Part shown: positions 54,761 to 64,000 of the stretch, piece after piece | Layout: each line of letters starts with the position of its first letter | Numbering within the stretch: the first letter of the stretch is position 1 | From: Siphonodentalium dalli | Lineage: Eukaryota > Mollusca > Scaphopoda > Gadilida > Siphonodentaliidae | Direction: 5' to 3' | NCBI GenBank assembly: GCA_032622095.1 | Contig: CP136061.1 | Location: 10,557,287 to 10,621,286, forward strand | Length of the DNA: 64,000 nt | Program-made: the position numbers and the translations under genes | Notes under the pieces: model-generated | The model's input: only the letters and a program-made list of their open reading frames with translations | What the model was told of the DNA's origin: nothing | The model's database searches: none

Positions 54761-54999
54761 TTACCAAGGGCGGATTTTCATCTCCGCTTTCTTGTAGGAG
54801 TAATAGCCGCCCCGCCAATGATACCAGAGTACGCCGGCACCGTGTGATGTGTGCTCTCCGTTAAGATATTCTCCATTCAGATGGGAATCGGAGCAGTGAC
54901 CAAACCACCACGCGCCTTTACGTCCTGCTGCACATCCATTAGTGTCGCCAGAATCGTGGGTAACAAATCGACGTCCGTTATTATACGCCATGGAATCCC
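54761..54999 (-). CDS. Fibrinogen-related domain protein, C-terminal exon (distal copy)
   Basis: Encodes the last 79 residues of a FReD (fibrinogen C-terminal globular domain), as found in ficolin-, tenascin- and FREP-type secreted lectin-like proteins. Visible are GDSM at the start, GRRFVTHDSGDTNGCAA (the region of the calcium loop and first cysteine), FGHCSDSHLNGEYLNGEHTS (second cysteine, H.NG.Y.NG) and the terminal WYHWRG...KKAEMKIRPW, then TAA. The exon starts after TTTATTTACAG (AG at 55,000-55,001); phase 1 is inferred because a preceding G completes Gly in the conserved GTAGDSM. Compared with the other copy, the pocket-forming segment differs (GHCSD versus NNCHN). Upstream exons lie at higher coordinates. 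Whether this copy is expressed or is an alternative terminal exon is unknown. Confidence 0.85.
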
Positions 55000-56066
55000 C
55001 TGTAAATAAAACATTTATATATATCACCATTTAAAGATGGTCTATCTGTTCGAACCCCTGTAAATAAAACATTTATATATATCACCATTTAAAGATGGTC
55101 AATATATTCGAACCCCTGTAAATGAAACATTTATATATATCACCATTTAAAGATGGTCAATATATTCGAACCCCTGTAAATGAAACATTTATATATATCA
55201 CTATTTGAAGATGGCCTATCTGTTCGAACCACTGTAAATGAAACATTTATATATATCACCATTTAAAGATGGTCTATCTGTTCGAACCCCTGTAAATGAA
55301 ACATTTATATATATCACCATTTAAAGATGGTCTATCTGTTCGAACCCATGTAAATACAATATTTATATATATCACCATTTAAAGATGGTCTACCTGTTCG
55401 AACCCCTGTAAATAAAACATTTATATATATCACCATTTAAAGATGATCTATATCTTCGATCCCTTGTAAATGAAACATTGATATATAATATTTAAAGATG
55501 ATCTATCTGTTCGAACCCCTGTAAATGAAACATTTATATATATCACTATTTAAAGATGATCTATCTCTTCGATCCCCTGTAAATGAAACATTCATATATA
55601 ATATTTAAAGATGATCTTTCTGTTCGAACCCCTGTAAATAAAACATTTATATATATCACCATTTAAAAATGGTCTATCTCTTCGAACCCTGTAAATAAAA
55701 CATTTATATATATATCACCATTTAAAGATGGTCAATCTGTTCGAACCCCTGTAAATAAAATATTTATATATATCACCATTTAAAGATGGTCAATCTGTTC
55801 TAACCCCTGTAAATGAAACATTTATATATATCACCATTTAAAGATGGTCAATCTGTTCGAACCCCTGTAAATAAAACATTTATATATATATCACCATTTA
55901 AAAATGGTCAATCTGTTCGAACCCCTGTAGATAAAACATTGATATATATCACCATTTAAAGATGGTCAATTTGTTCGAACCTCTGTAAATAAAACATTGA
56001 TATATATCACCATTTAAAGGTGGACTATCTGTTCTAACCCCTGTGAATAAAACATCATTATATATC
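55000..56066 (-). repeat. 58-bp minisatellite carrying a splice acceptor per unit, array A
   Basis: About 18 units. On the minus strand the unit runs GGGTTCGAACAGATAGACCA, TCTTTAAATGGTGATATATA, TAAATGTTTTATTTACAG. The first unit abuts the FReD exon, and the exon's own acceptor, TTTATTTACAG|GGG, is the unit's end plus the next unit's start. Variants include units shortened at the TATATA stretch and units with GATCTATCTCTTCGAT. Confidence 0.92.
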
Positions 56067-56443
56067 ACCATTGGGAGCCTCTCACATATAAGGTAAAACA
56101 TTTACCTAACAATGTTTACGTTTACCTATGGAAGACTCACATATGCACTGTCATTGTGATGTTTAATGCTGCGCCAGCGCATCTCCCGCCATGAAAGGTT
56201 TAAATGCTGTTCTACCTAAGCTATGAAATTAAAATAAACTAATGTCTCCTTATTACTATTTGGTAAATATGTTGATTGGAAAAAATTACACAACCGATTT
56301 CCTACCTCGAACCAAACACCTCTCCCTTATTATTCCCGTTATATTACCAATTTACAACCTCGAACTAAACACCCCTATTATTCCTGCAGACCCCTCCCCT
56401 TTTCACTGGAAAATAATAAAATCACTATAACCAGCAGGAGCAC

Positions 56444-56449
56444 TTTATT
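56444..56449 (-). terminator. Poly(A) signal AATAAA for the proximal FReD exon
   Basis: Minus-strand AATAAAG about 13 nt after the stop codon, at the same spacing as in the distal copy. Confidence 0.7.
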
Positions 56450-56461
56450 TGTATTCAGTGT

Positions 56462-56700
56462 TTACCAAGGGCGGATTTTCATATCCGCTTTCTTGAAGGA
56501 GTAACGGTAGCCCCGCCAATGTCCCCAGTATACACCGACACCGTATGGTGATGTGTGCCCTCCGTTAATATATTCTCCGTTCAGATGGGAATTATGGCAG
56601 TTATTATACCACCCGCCTTTATATTGTGCTGCACATCCATGAGTGTCGCCGGAATCGTGGGTAACAAATCGACGTCCGTTATGATACTTCATAGAATCCC
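56462..56700 (-). CDS. Fibrinogen-related domain protein, C-terminal exon (proximal copy)
   Basis: Encodes 79 residues of a FReD C-terminus: GDSMKYHNGRRFVTHDSGDT, GCAAQYKGGWYNNCHNSHLN, GEYINGGHTS and WGHWRG...KKADMKIRPW, then TAA. The WYNNCH..HLNG motif is closer to the canonical FReD pocket than in the distal copy. The acceptor is TTTATTTACAG just above 56,700 and the inferred phase is 1. About three quarters of residues match the distal exon, with substitutions clustered between the two cysteines and in the HTS...W.HWRG stretch. The internal exon at 63,186-63,350 ends with the right residues and phase to splice here (…YSGTAG + DSM). Either alternative terminal exons of one gene or the ends of two genes of which one lost its 5' part. 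Confidence 0.87.
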
Positions 56701-59269
56701 CTGTAAATAAAACATTTATATATATCACCATTTAAAGATGGTCTATCTGTTCGAACCCCTGTAAATAAATCATTATATCTACCACCATTTAAAGATGGTC
56801 AATATGTTCGAACCCCTGTAAATAAATCATTATATCTACCACCATTTAAAGATGGTCAATATGTTCGAACCCCTGTAAATAAAACATTGATATATATATC
56901 ACCATTTAAAGATGGTCTATCTGTTCGAACCCCTGTAAATAAATCATTATATCTACCACCATTTAAAGATGGTCAATATGTTCGAACCCCTGTAAATAAA
57001 TCATTATATCTACCACCATTTAAAGATGGTCAATATGTTCGAACCCCTGTAAATAAAACATTGATATATATATCACCATTTAAAGATGGTCAATTTGTTC
57101 GAACCTCTGTAAATAAAACATTGATATATATCACCATTTAAAGATGGACTATCTGTTCTAACCCCTGTAAATAAATCATTATATCTACCACCATTTAAAG
57201 ATGGTCAATATGTTCGAACCCCTGTAAATAAATCATTATATCTACCACCATTTAAAGATGGTCAATATGTTCGAACCCCTGTAAATAAAACATTGATATA
57301 TATATCACCATTTAAAGATGGTCTATCTGTTCGAACCCCTGTAAATAAATCATTATATCTACCACCATTTAAAGATGGTCAATATGTTCGAACCCCTGTA
57401 AATAAATCATTATATCTACCACCATTTAAAGATGGTCAATATGTTCGAACCCCTGTAAATAAAACATTGATATATATATCACCATTTAAAGATGGTCAAT
57501 TTGTTCGAACCTCTGTAAATAAAACATTGATATATATCACCATTTAAAGATGGACTATCTGTTCTAACCCCTGTGAATAAAACATCGATATATATCACCA
57601 TTTAAAGATGATTTATCTGTTCGAACCCATGTAAATAAAACATTGATATATATCACCATTTAAAGATGGACTATCTGTTCTAACCCCTGTTGAATAAAAC
57701 ATCGATATATATCACCATTTAAAGATGGTCTATCTGTTCGAACCCCTGTAAATAAAACATTTATATATATCACCATTTAAAGATGATCTATCTGTTCAAA
57801 CCCCTGTAAATGAGACATTTATATATATCAACAATTAAAGATGGGCAATCTGTTCGAACCCCTGTAAATATAACATTATATATATCACCATTTAAAGATG
57901 GTCAATCTGTTCGAACCCATGTAAATGAAACATTTATATATATCACCATTTAAAGATGATCTATCTCTTCGATCCCCTGTAAATATAACATTTATATATA
58001 TATCACCATTTAAAGATGGTCTATCTGTTCGTACCCCTGATAATGAAACATTGATATATATCAACATTTAAAGATGATCTATCTGTTCGAACCGCTGTAA
58101 ATAAAACATTTATATATATCACCATTTAAAGATGGTCTATTTGTTCGAACCCCTGTAAATAAAACATTTACATATATATCACCATTTAAAGATGGTCTAT
58201 CTGATCGAACCCCTGTAAATAAAACATGTATATAAATATCACCATTTAAAGATGGTCTATCTGTTCGAAACCCTGTAAATAAAACATTGACATATATCAC
58301 CATTTAAAGATGGTCTATCTGTTCGAACCCCTGTAAATAAAACATTTATATATATATCACCATTTAAAGATGGTCTATCTGCTCGAACCCCTGTAAATAA
58401 AACATTCATAGATAATATTTGAAGATGGTCAATCTGTTCGAACCCCGTAAATATAACATGTATATATATAACCATTTAAAGATGGTCTATCTATTCGAAC
58501 CCCTGTAAATAAAACATTTATATATATCACCATTTAAAGATGGTCAATCTGTTCGAACCCCTGTAAATATAACATTGATATATATCACCATTTAAAGATG
58601 ATCTATCTGTTCGAACCCCTGTAAATGAAACATTTATATATATCACTATTTAAAGATGGTCAATCTGTTCGATCCCCTGTAAATAAAACATTTATATATA
58701 TCAACATTTAAAGATGGCGAATCTGTTCGAACCCCTGTAAATAAACTATTTATATATATCACCATTTAAAGATGGTCTATCTGTTCGGACCCCTGTAAAT
58801 AAAACATTTATATATATCACCATTTAAAGATGGTCAATCTGTTTGATCCCCTGTAAATAAAACATTTATATATATCAACATTTAAAGATGGCCAATCTGT
58901 TCGAACCCCTGAATAAACTATTTATATATATCACCTTTTAAAGATGGTCTATCTGTTCGAACCCCTGTAAATGAAACATATATATATCACCATTTAAAGA
59001 TGGTCTATCTGCTCGAACCCCTGTAAATAAAACATTTATATATAATATTTAAAGATGGTCTATCTGTTCGAACCCCTGTAAATAAAACATTTATATATAT
59101 CAACATTTAAAGATGGTCTATCTGTTCGAACTCCTGTGAATAAAATATTTATATATCACCATTTAAAGATTGTGAATGGAACATTGATATATAAATAAAA
59201 CATTTATATATCGCCATTTAAAGATGGCCTATCTGTTCGAACCCCAATGTGAATGATATATATATAATA

Positions 59270-59317
<48 letters not shown>

Positions 59318-59390
59318 TTTAAAGATGGTCTATCTGTTCGAACCCCTGTAAATGAAACAGTTATATATAATATTTAAAGATGATCTATCC
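56701..59390 (-). repeat. 58-bp minisatellite carrying a splice acceptor per unit, array B
   Basis: About 45 units of the same minisatellite as array A. A 406-bp sub-block (about 56,755-57,160) is repeated exactly at about 57,161-57,566, including an AAATAAATCATTATATCTAC variant. Most units keep ACAG|GGG on the minus strand. Near the far end the units degrade and an AT-dinucleotide run interrupts (59,260-59,312). ORFs such as 57,885-58,475 minus are translations of the repeat (LFTGVRTDRPSLNGDIYINV). Confidence 0.93.
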
Positions 59391-59429
59391 CTTCGGGCCA
59401 CAATTACAACATCTCTTTTTATAAAACCA

Positions 59430-60165
59430 AAAGTTTGTGTCGCCAATATCCACCAAACTTTTAAATAATCATCTTCGCAATATGAGGAGTCGAATGGTTA
59501 GGTTTCAAGATGCCCAAAGTGGCGCCGTTCGGTCAGGATCGGGGAGGGGATGGGTACCGATATTGATAAAACAAATATTTTCATCGCCGATTTCCACCAA
59601 ATTGATTCATATTCTTCTCCATGATACGAGGACGCTAACCCCGTTGTGACGTTTTTGGTCTGATATGGAGGGGGCACTACATTTGATAAGAATGTGTTTA
59701 ATCGCCGATACACAACAAACTTATATATAGCAATCTCCATGATATGAGAAGTCGGTTTGTGTGGTTTAAAAATGTCAACGCCGCGTGAACCAGGGATTGT
59801 GGAGGGGAAGGGCACCAAAACTGATAAAACAAAATTTAGAGCCGATTTCAACCAAATTGATACACATTTTTCTCCATGCTACAGTGAATCTAATTATGTG
59901 ATTTAAAGCATTATGTTGGTGCCGTGTAGGTCACGGATGGGGATGCTGGGAAGGGACACTAACATTGATAATAATGTTTTAGTCGCCGATTTCCACAAAA
60001 AGTATATATAATCTTCTCCATGATACAATGAATCTAACGATATTGCTTAAAGAAACCAAAGTGGTCCTATTCAAATTAGTGATTGGGAAGGGGACCAACA
60101 GTGCACGAACCAAATTTGTCGTCGAATTCCCCCAAACTTATATAATCAGCATCAGATTATGTGCA
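59430..60165. repeat. Degenerate tandem repeat of about 135 bp (six starts)
   Basis: TCGCCGATTTCCACCAAACT-like unit starts occur near 59,440, 59,585, 59,702, 59,841, 59,973 and 60,119, each followed by ATCTTCTCCATGATAC and later GGGGAGGGGA...ACC. Highly diverged; the ORFs here (59,437-59,649, 59,498-59,851) are not genes. Confidence 0.8.
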
Positions 60166-60516
60166 TGGAATTTAATGATGAGGGCTTACCACCCATAATA
60201 CCGCTGTACATTACTATGTTTTTTTCACTATGATTATAACCATAGTTTTACCATCTAATTATTATGGGGGCATGTTAATTACTATGGATACATGTCAATG
60301 ACTATGGATGCATGGTAATAACCACGGTAAAATAAACAATAATAATTTACCACGGTCTTTTGTGTGCTAAACCGCTATGATAAAAACCACAGTAATATAT
60401 ATATTTTTTGAGTGCTAAATTGACCATAGGAAAAACATGCATGGTTAAGCCATGGGGGTTTTTACCCTAGTAAATTTATCACCCAAAAATGACCGTTGTA
60501 AATTAATTATGTTTTG
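60166..60516. repeat. ACCATGGTAA-type imperfect inverted-word repeat
   Basis: Many CCATAGTTTTACC, GGTAATAACCACGGTAAA and TACCCTAGTAAATTTATC words on both strands suggest a foldback or satellite-like remnant. Boundaries are uncertain and there is no gene. Confidence 0.5.
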
Positions 60517-60518
60517 TT

Positions 60519-60895
60519 AAAGGAACGGATGGCCTTCGTGGTGGGTATGCTGTTAAAATAGTCACACCCGTTAAAACTGCCATAGCCAGAAAGAATATTA
60601 AAATATAGACAGATTTTGTTCTTATGGCAATCATAAATATCGTGTAAATAGTATGTTATTGTCAACTTCTTTCGCTTTGTTATGTAAACAAATGCCAGGT
60701 CCTGTAACGTTTTTGGCCTTTCGTTTACATAACAAAGTCTACAAACTTGACAATACCATGTTTTTAAGCAATATTTATGATTGGTATAAGAACAAAAGCT
60801 GTCTATATTTTAATATTCTTTCTGTTTATGGCGCTTTTAACGGATGTGATAATTTTAATAGCAATACCCACCGCGAAGGCCATTCATGCCTTTTA
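60519..60895. mobile_element. 377-bp palindromic MITE, possible TTAA target
   Basis: Left arm AAGGAACGGATGGCCTTCGT... pairs along its length with the right arm ending ...GCGAAGGCCATTCATGCCTT; the turn is near 60,690-60,715. TTAA occurs at both borders (60,517-60,520 and 60,893-60,896), the target of piggyBac/Kolobok-type elements, although the tips are imperfect. The ORF 60,653-61,057 starts inside it and is not a gene. Confidence 0.8.
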
Positions 60896-61177
60896 AAAAA
60901 AAGGATGGTAAACACTATGGGAGTGTTTGTATACGGATTGCATTTTCCCCACTCAGTTATAAAAGTATACATTGGAATGGTGTATTATTCATTTGTAGGG
61001 GTTATGAGGAGGAGGACCTATGGTGGTTTGTTGAACTTATTGAGGCACATCCTATAATAATCGTATCTTGATATTCGACCCCACCGCAACGAATACCCTC
61101 TAACAGCGTCCATCAGCGTGTCGATATATTCACCCCTCCCGGCGCAATGGAGACCCACTAAATAGGTCCCTGTTCAC

Positions 61178-61315
61178 CCACTTTTCCGTTGTAACCACCG
61201 ACATTAAGAGCGTAGGGAGTCGACGCACCGCCGGGGATGAACAACCTATGATCAGGGTCTCGATCTCGATCTTGATACCCCATCACTCGCTCAGTGGAGA
61301 TCCATATCCACATTC
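61178..61315 (-). CDS. Diverged internal FReD exon (possible pseudo-exon)
   Basis: The minus-strand frame is open for 46 codons and reads DPDHRLFIPGGASTPYALNV then GGYNGKVG. It aligns with RYADYKIFSLGDASTNYTLT then VGNYSGTAG of the exon at 63,186. The 3' end is G|GTGAAC and the 5' end follows ACATACAG. The length of 138 bp is a multiple of 3 and both boundaries are phase 1, like the other FReD exons. The N-terminal third (MWIWISTERVMGYQDRDRD) does not resemble the usual LR.EL.DF.G segment and is about 10 residues short, and the polypyrimidine tract is weak. It may be a decayed exon, a mutually exclusive exon, or part of a neighbouring paralogue. Confidence 0.55.
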
Positions 61316-61399
61316 CTGTATGTTTCCACCCACAACAAGCTTCACTCTTATGACTAAGGTGTAGGTTTGCTAGAGAAAATGTATAGCCCTGCTACACAA

Positions 61400-62160
61400 T
61401 CATTATTCAATTTTGATCTTAAATATATGTGTGTAGTATATGTGAAGTTTCATATTCGTACACAAATTGTGTACCAATTTGTACACATAAATGGGTAATT
61501 TTTTACACATTTATATACAACTGTGTGTATAAAGTCAACACATATCCCTTACACATTTTGTGTAGGTTCTTACACATACAGTTTGTAGACAAGAAATGCA
61601 AGTTCAGTAGTCCGACCTGTGGGTATATATAGTATTAAAGATATACGCAGATTTATATGTTAAAACTGTCATGGTGCATAGTGATATGTAGTATTTTGTT
61701 CTGTACTGTGAGTTTTTGATTTGAATGAACAAACCAGGATCGAGGCGTGATTGCATAGCATTAGTATTATTACATAAATCCTAACAAGAGTCTAAGGGCA
61801 GTAATCGCCATGAAAGTTTTAACAAATAAATCCTCATTTACTATTAATACTAAACCCACAAATTGGAATCCTGAACTTACGTCCTTGTCTACGATCGCTG
61901 TAGATTGTATTCCAAAAACTATACCCAAACAATATGGCCGTCACGTAGCAGACTATGAAACTGAAGGCACCGCAATGCGCATGTCTACGTTCTTACACAA
62001 TTATGTGTAACAAAATATACACATTATGTGTAGAACGGCACTTGTCAATGTATTTGTATGTAAAACTACACATTGCTATGTGTATTAACCGACTTTACAC
62101 ATTTGATGCGTAATCGTTTCTACATATTAGTTATAAGAGTGTAACACTCCTCAAAATTGT
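61400..62160. repeat. ACACATTNTGTGTA-rich dispersed repeat, copy 1
   Basis: Short imperfect palindromes such as TACACAAATTGTGTA and TACACATTTTGTGTA recur through 61,420-61,620 and 61,990-62,130. The middle part (about 61,830-62,030) is duplicated at 62,760-62,960, including GGCCGTCACGTAGCAGACTA. Both copies read ..IAVDCIPK.I.KQYGRHVA in the plus frame, but no protein family is recognised. Confidence 0.7.
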
Positions 62161-62730
62161 GGGGAGGGGGGCTTTAGACCCCCTGACCCCCTAATGGTAG
62201 CTGACATGCATGCAAAATTACCAGATTTATCACTTTCTTTACTATCTACAGGCGAATCCATGCGTTTCTTCTTTAAATCTGTCCAAAATGTGGTCATTAT
62301 CATTTGAAAATAAGAAAATATGGAAATAACAACTTATCATGGTGAGACGTGAAATTTCGTAAAATTCAAATTTTCCTTATAGGAATCACGGAACTAAATG
62401 GTTTCCCATATGCGACAATGTTAATGTTTCGGCCAAATTCGCTGAATTGAAGCCTGCGGGCCATACCAGTGATGTTTACCCAGCTAGATTGACACCAGTT
62501 GATCACGAAAATGCAAGAAAAATCATAGGTCATGTGTTTACTTTTTAAAATAGTGTACGACAGGGCTATCTCACAGCCAAATTTGATCTGGAAAAACCCA
62601 GATATACAACAGTTAGTTAAATACATTTCCCGCTCACAAAAATCCGTTCCCCCATTCATTCACCAGTTTAAATTATTTAGATATTATGTACAAATCAAAT
62701 AAACGCGATGTCATCCTTTAATAACGTGTC
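62160..62730. other. Spacer, nothing recognised
   Basis: Between the two ACACATTNTGTGTA repeat copies. The minus-strand ORF 62,366-62,659 has no recognised domain and does not match the FReD N-terminal motifs expected upstream of an internal exon. Confidence 0.45.
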
Positions 62731-62732
62731 GC

Positions 62733-63085
62733 ATGTATCAGGTGAAGGTCATTCTTCAGTTACCTATTAATACTATAAACCCACAAATTGGAATTCTGAA
62801 CTTACATCCAAAAGGCTTGTCTGCGATCGCTGTAGATTGTATTCCAAAAAATATACTCAAACAATATGGCCGTCACGTAGCAGACTATGAAACTGAAGGC
62901 ACCGCAATGCGCATACTCTACGTTCTTACACAATTGTGTGTAACAAAATATACACATTATGTGTAGAACGGCACTTGGTCAATGTATTTGTATTTAAAAC
63001 TACACATTGATATTTGTATTCACCGGGTTTACACATTTGATGTGTAATCGTTTCTACACATTAGTTATAAGAGTGTTGTATAGTT
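62733..63085. repeat. ACACATTNTGTGTA-rich dispersed repeat, copy 2
   Basis: Matches 61,830-62,130 in the same orientation with scattered substitutions, indels and one 9-bp insertion (near 62,809). Confidence 0.75.
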
Positions 63086-63185
63086 AGTCGAGGCATCCCA
63101 GATGCTGGGCATCCTATAACTATCGGCGTATTTACCCCCCCCCCCCCCCCCCCGTTTGAGACCCATTAACCAATTCCCTGCTTAC

Positions 63186-63350
63186 CGGCTGTTCCGCTGT
63201 AATTACCCACTGTGAGCGTGTAGTTAGTCGAGGCGTCACCCAGGCTAAAGATCTTGTAATCAGCGTATCGAGATTCTCCATCGAAATCTTCCAATTCCAC
63301 TCGTAGTTCAAACTGCCGGTCTTTCGTGATGCTCGAAATGATATCGTTAC
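63186..63350 (-). CDS. Fibrinogen-related domain protein, internal exon
   Basis: A 165-bp exon on the minus strand, bounded by GTTTTTTTCGAAACAG| and |GTAAGC. It is phase 1 at both ends and encodes 55 residues: GNDIISSITKDRQFELRVEL, EDFDGESRYADYKIFSLGDA, STNYTLTVGNYSGTAG. This is the canonical FReD segment just before the terminal half domain (the GND.I..LT...EL.V.L.DF.G...YA.Y..F.LG... pattern), and joined to either terminal exon it restores GTAGDSM. A poly-C run (63,136-63,155) lies in the following intron. The N-terminal exons, any collagen, coiled-coil or IgSF region and the signal peptide must lie beyond 64,000. Confidence 0.88.
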
Positions 63351-63624
63351 CTGTTTCGAAAAAAACAAACACGTTCGTTAATTTACATTATACCAATATA
63401 ACAAACACGGCTATATAATGTACATTATACCAATATAAGAAACGCACCTATACATATACAGTATAGCATACTAATACCAAAAAAATGGTTATATAATTAT
63501 GTACATTATACTAATACACGGTATGGAGGTTACTACAGTACGTCGACATCCGACCCACAATCATGCATAATATATAGTATTACCATGCATAATATCTAGC
63601 ATACCATGCATAATATATAGTACT

Positions 63625-63825
63625 AGCAGGTTACCCGACTTTGTCCGGGCTTTGACCTTGAATTGACCATTTTGAAGGTCAAGGTCAGATAGGAGTCACG
63701 ATTTTACCCGTTCAGAAACACTCCCCGGACAAAATTACCCGTAGGTATCAAATTTCGTCGAAATCCGTCCAGCAGTTTTCCCGGCCATAGCTAACAGACA
63801 AACAAACAGACAGAAGTCCCAATTT
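63625..63825. repeat. CTAGCAGGTTACCCG dispersed repeat
   Basis: AGCAGGTTACCCGACTTTGT resembles the head of the 51,013 element, followed by AAATTTCGTCGAAATCCGTC and ACAGACAAACAAACAGACAG. I recall this style of sequence as common in invertebrate dispersed repeats, probably a retroelement end. Family not established. Confidence 0.6.
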
Positions 63826-63916
63826 GTGGGTACCCGTTTCAAGATGAAGGTCACCTCGGGCGGAAAAACTGACCCGATGAAAATCTCCCCTATTCCCAGG
63901 AACCCCTAAGTACGAA

Positions 63917-64000
63917 CACATAATCACACAACACGCTCATGTCTGTACACAGACACAACACGCTCATGTCTGGACACATACACAACACGCTCATGTCTGG
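63917..64000. repeat. Short tandem repeat ACACAACACGCTCATGTCTG
   Basis: Three units of about 27-31 bp (ACACGCTCATGTCTG with ACACA spacers) run to the window edge; the array may continue. Confidence 0.85.

Larger units (their letters stand above)
54287..56067. repeat. 1.78-kb duplication unit with terminal FReD exon, copy 1
   Basis: CCATTGGGAGCCTCTCACAT starts both this unit and the next (56,068). The first 190 bp (to about 54,472) differs from 56,068-56,255 at about one base. The unit comprises the 3' flank, a terminal exon, and a 58-bp minisatellite array. The junction with copy 2 falls inside the minisatellite (CACCATT|GGGAGCC), pointing to recombination there. Confidence 0.85.
56068..57600. 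repeat. 1.78-kb duplication unit with terminal FReD exon, copy 2
   Basis: Second copy of the 54,287 unit, with a deletion in the ACCCCTCCCC-rich part (compare 54,530-54,660 with 56,310-56,400), a diverged FReD exon, and minisatellite beyond. The right limit is arbitrary because both copies end in minisatellite. Confidence 0.8.

Noticed and set aside
60653-61071. Possible gene at 60.65-61.07 kb (frame with HWNGVLFICRGYEEEDLWWF)
   Set aside because: The frame begins in a palindromic MITE; the downstream part is open but short, unmatched to any family I know, and overlaps a second open frame. Not enough to call.

Overview
This window looks like repeat-rich intergenic and intronic DNA from a marine invertebrate, most likely a mollusc. 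I infer this from the AT-rich eukaryotic sequence, the very frequent TACATGTA motifs, invertebrate-type fibrinogen-related domain (FReD) exons with introns, and many small inverted-repeat DNA transposons. No bacterial gene organisation, rRNA, tRNA or CRISPR array was seen, and the species cannot be named from the sequence alone.

Layout. (1) 1-35,117 is almost entirely one tandem satellite with a 46-bp monomer (about 650 copies). It has higher-order periods of about 6.30 kb in the left part and 5.02 kb in the right part. (2) The satellite is interrupted once, at 12,984-17,911, by a 4.9-kb DNA transposon that is a giant foldback: two long inverted arms around a loop of about 0.3 kb, with an ATA target duplication. 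It carries broken pieces of one transposon-type protein on both strands, including a DTDVLV nuclease-like block and a CXC cysteine-rich block. (3) 35.1-39.1 kb holds unique sequence, a CCCAGGT-type repeat and a degenerate 45-bp tandem array. (4) 39.1-51.0 kb is a mosaic of MITE-like elements with TA, TTA/TAA or TTAA-type target sites, hairpins, a 0.4-0.5-kb duplication and a 160-bp repeat element; no gene was recognised. (5) 51.0-54.2 kb contains a nearly perfect 1.04-kb tandem duplication plus a diverged third copy. (6) 54.2-63.4 kb is the only clear gene locus: minus-strand FReD exons. Two alternative-looking terminal exons (54,761-54,999 and 56,462-56,700), each with stop codon and poly(A) signal, lie downstream of an internal exon at 63,186-63,350 and a diverged internal exon at 61,178-61,315. 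All splice boundaries are phase 1, so the exons are interchangeable in frame.

The most interesting point is that both terminal FReD exons are fronted by arrays of a roughly 58-bp minisatellite in which every typical unit ends in the same TTTACAG|GGG splice-acceptor sequence used by the exon. The two exons differ mainly at amino-acid-changing positions around the presumed ligand pocket, while their 3' flanks are almost identical. This suggests a locus that duplicates and diversifies the lectin-like C-terminal half domain. The gene's 5' part lies beyond position 64,000.
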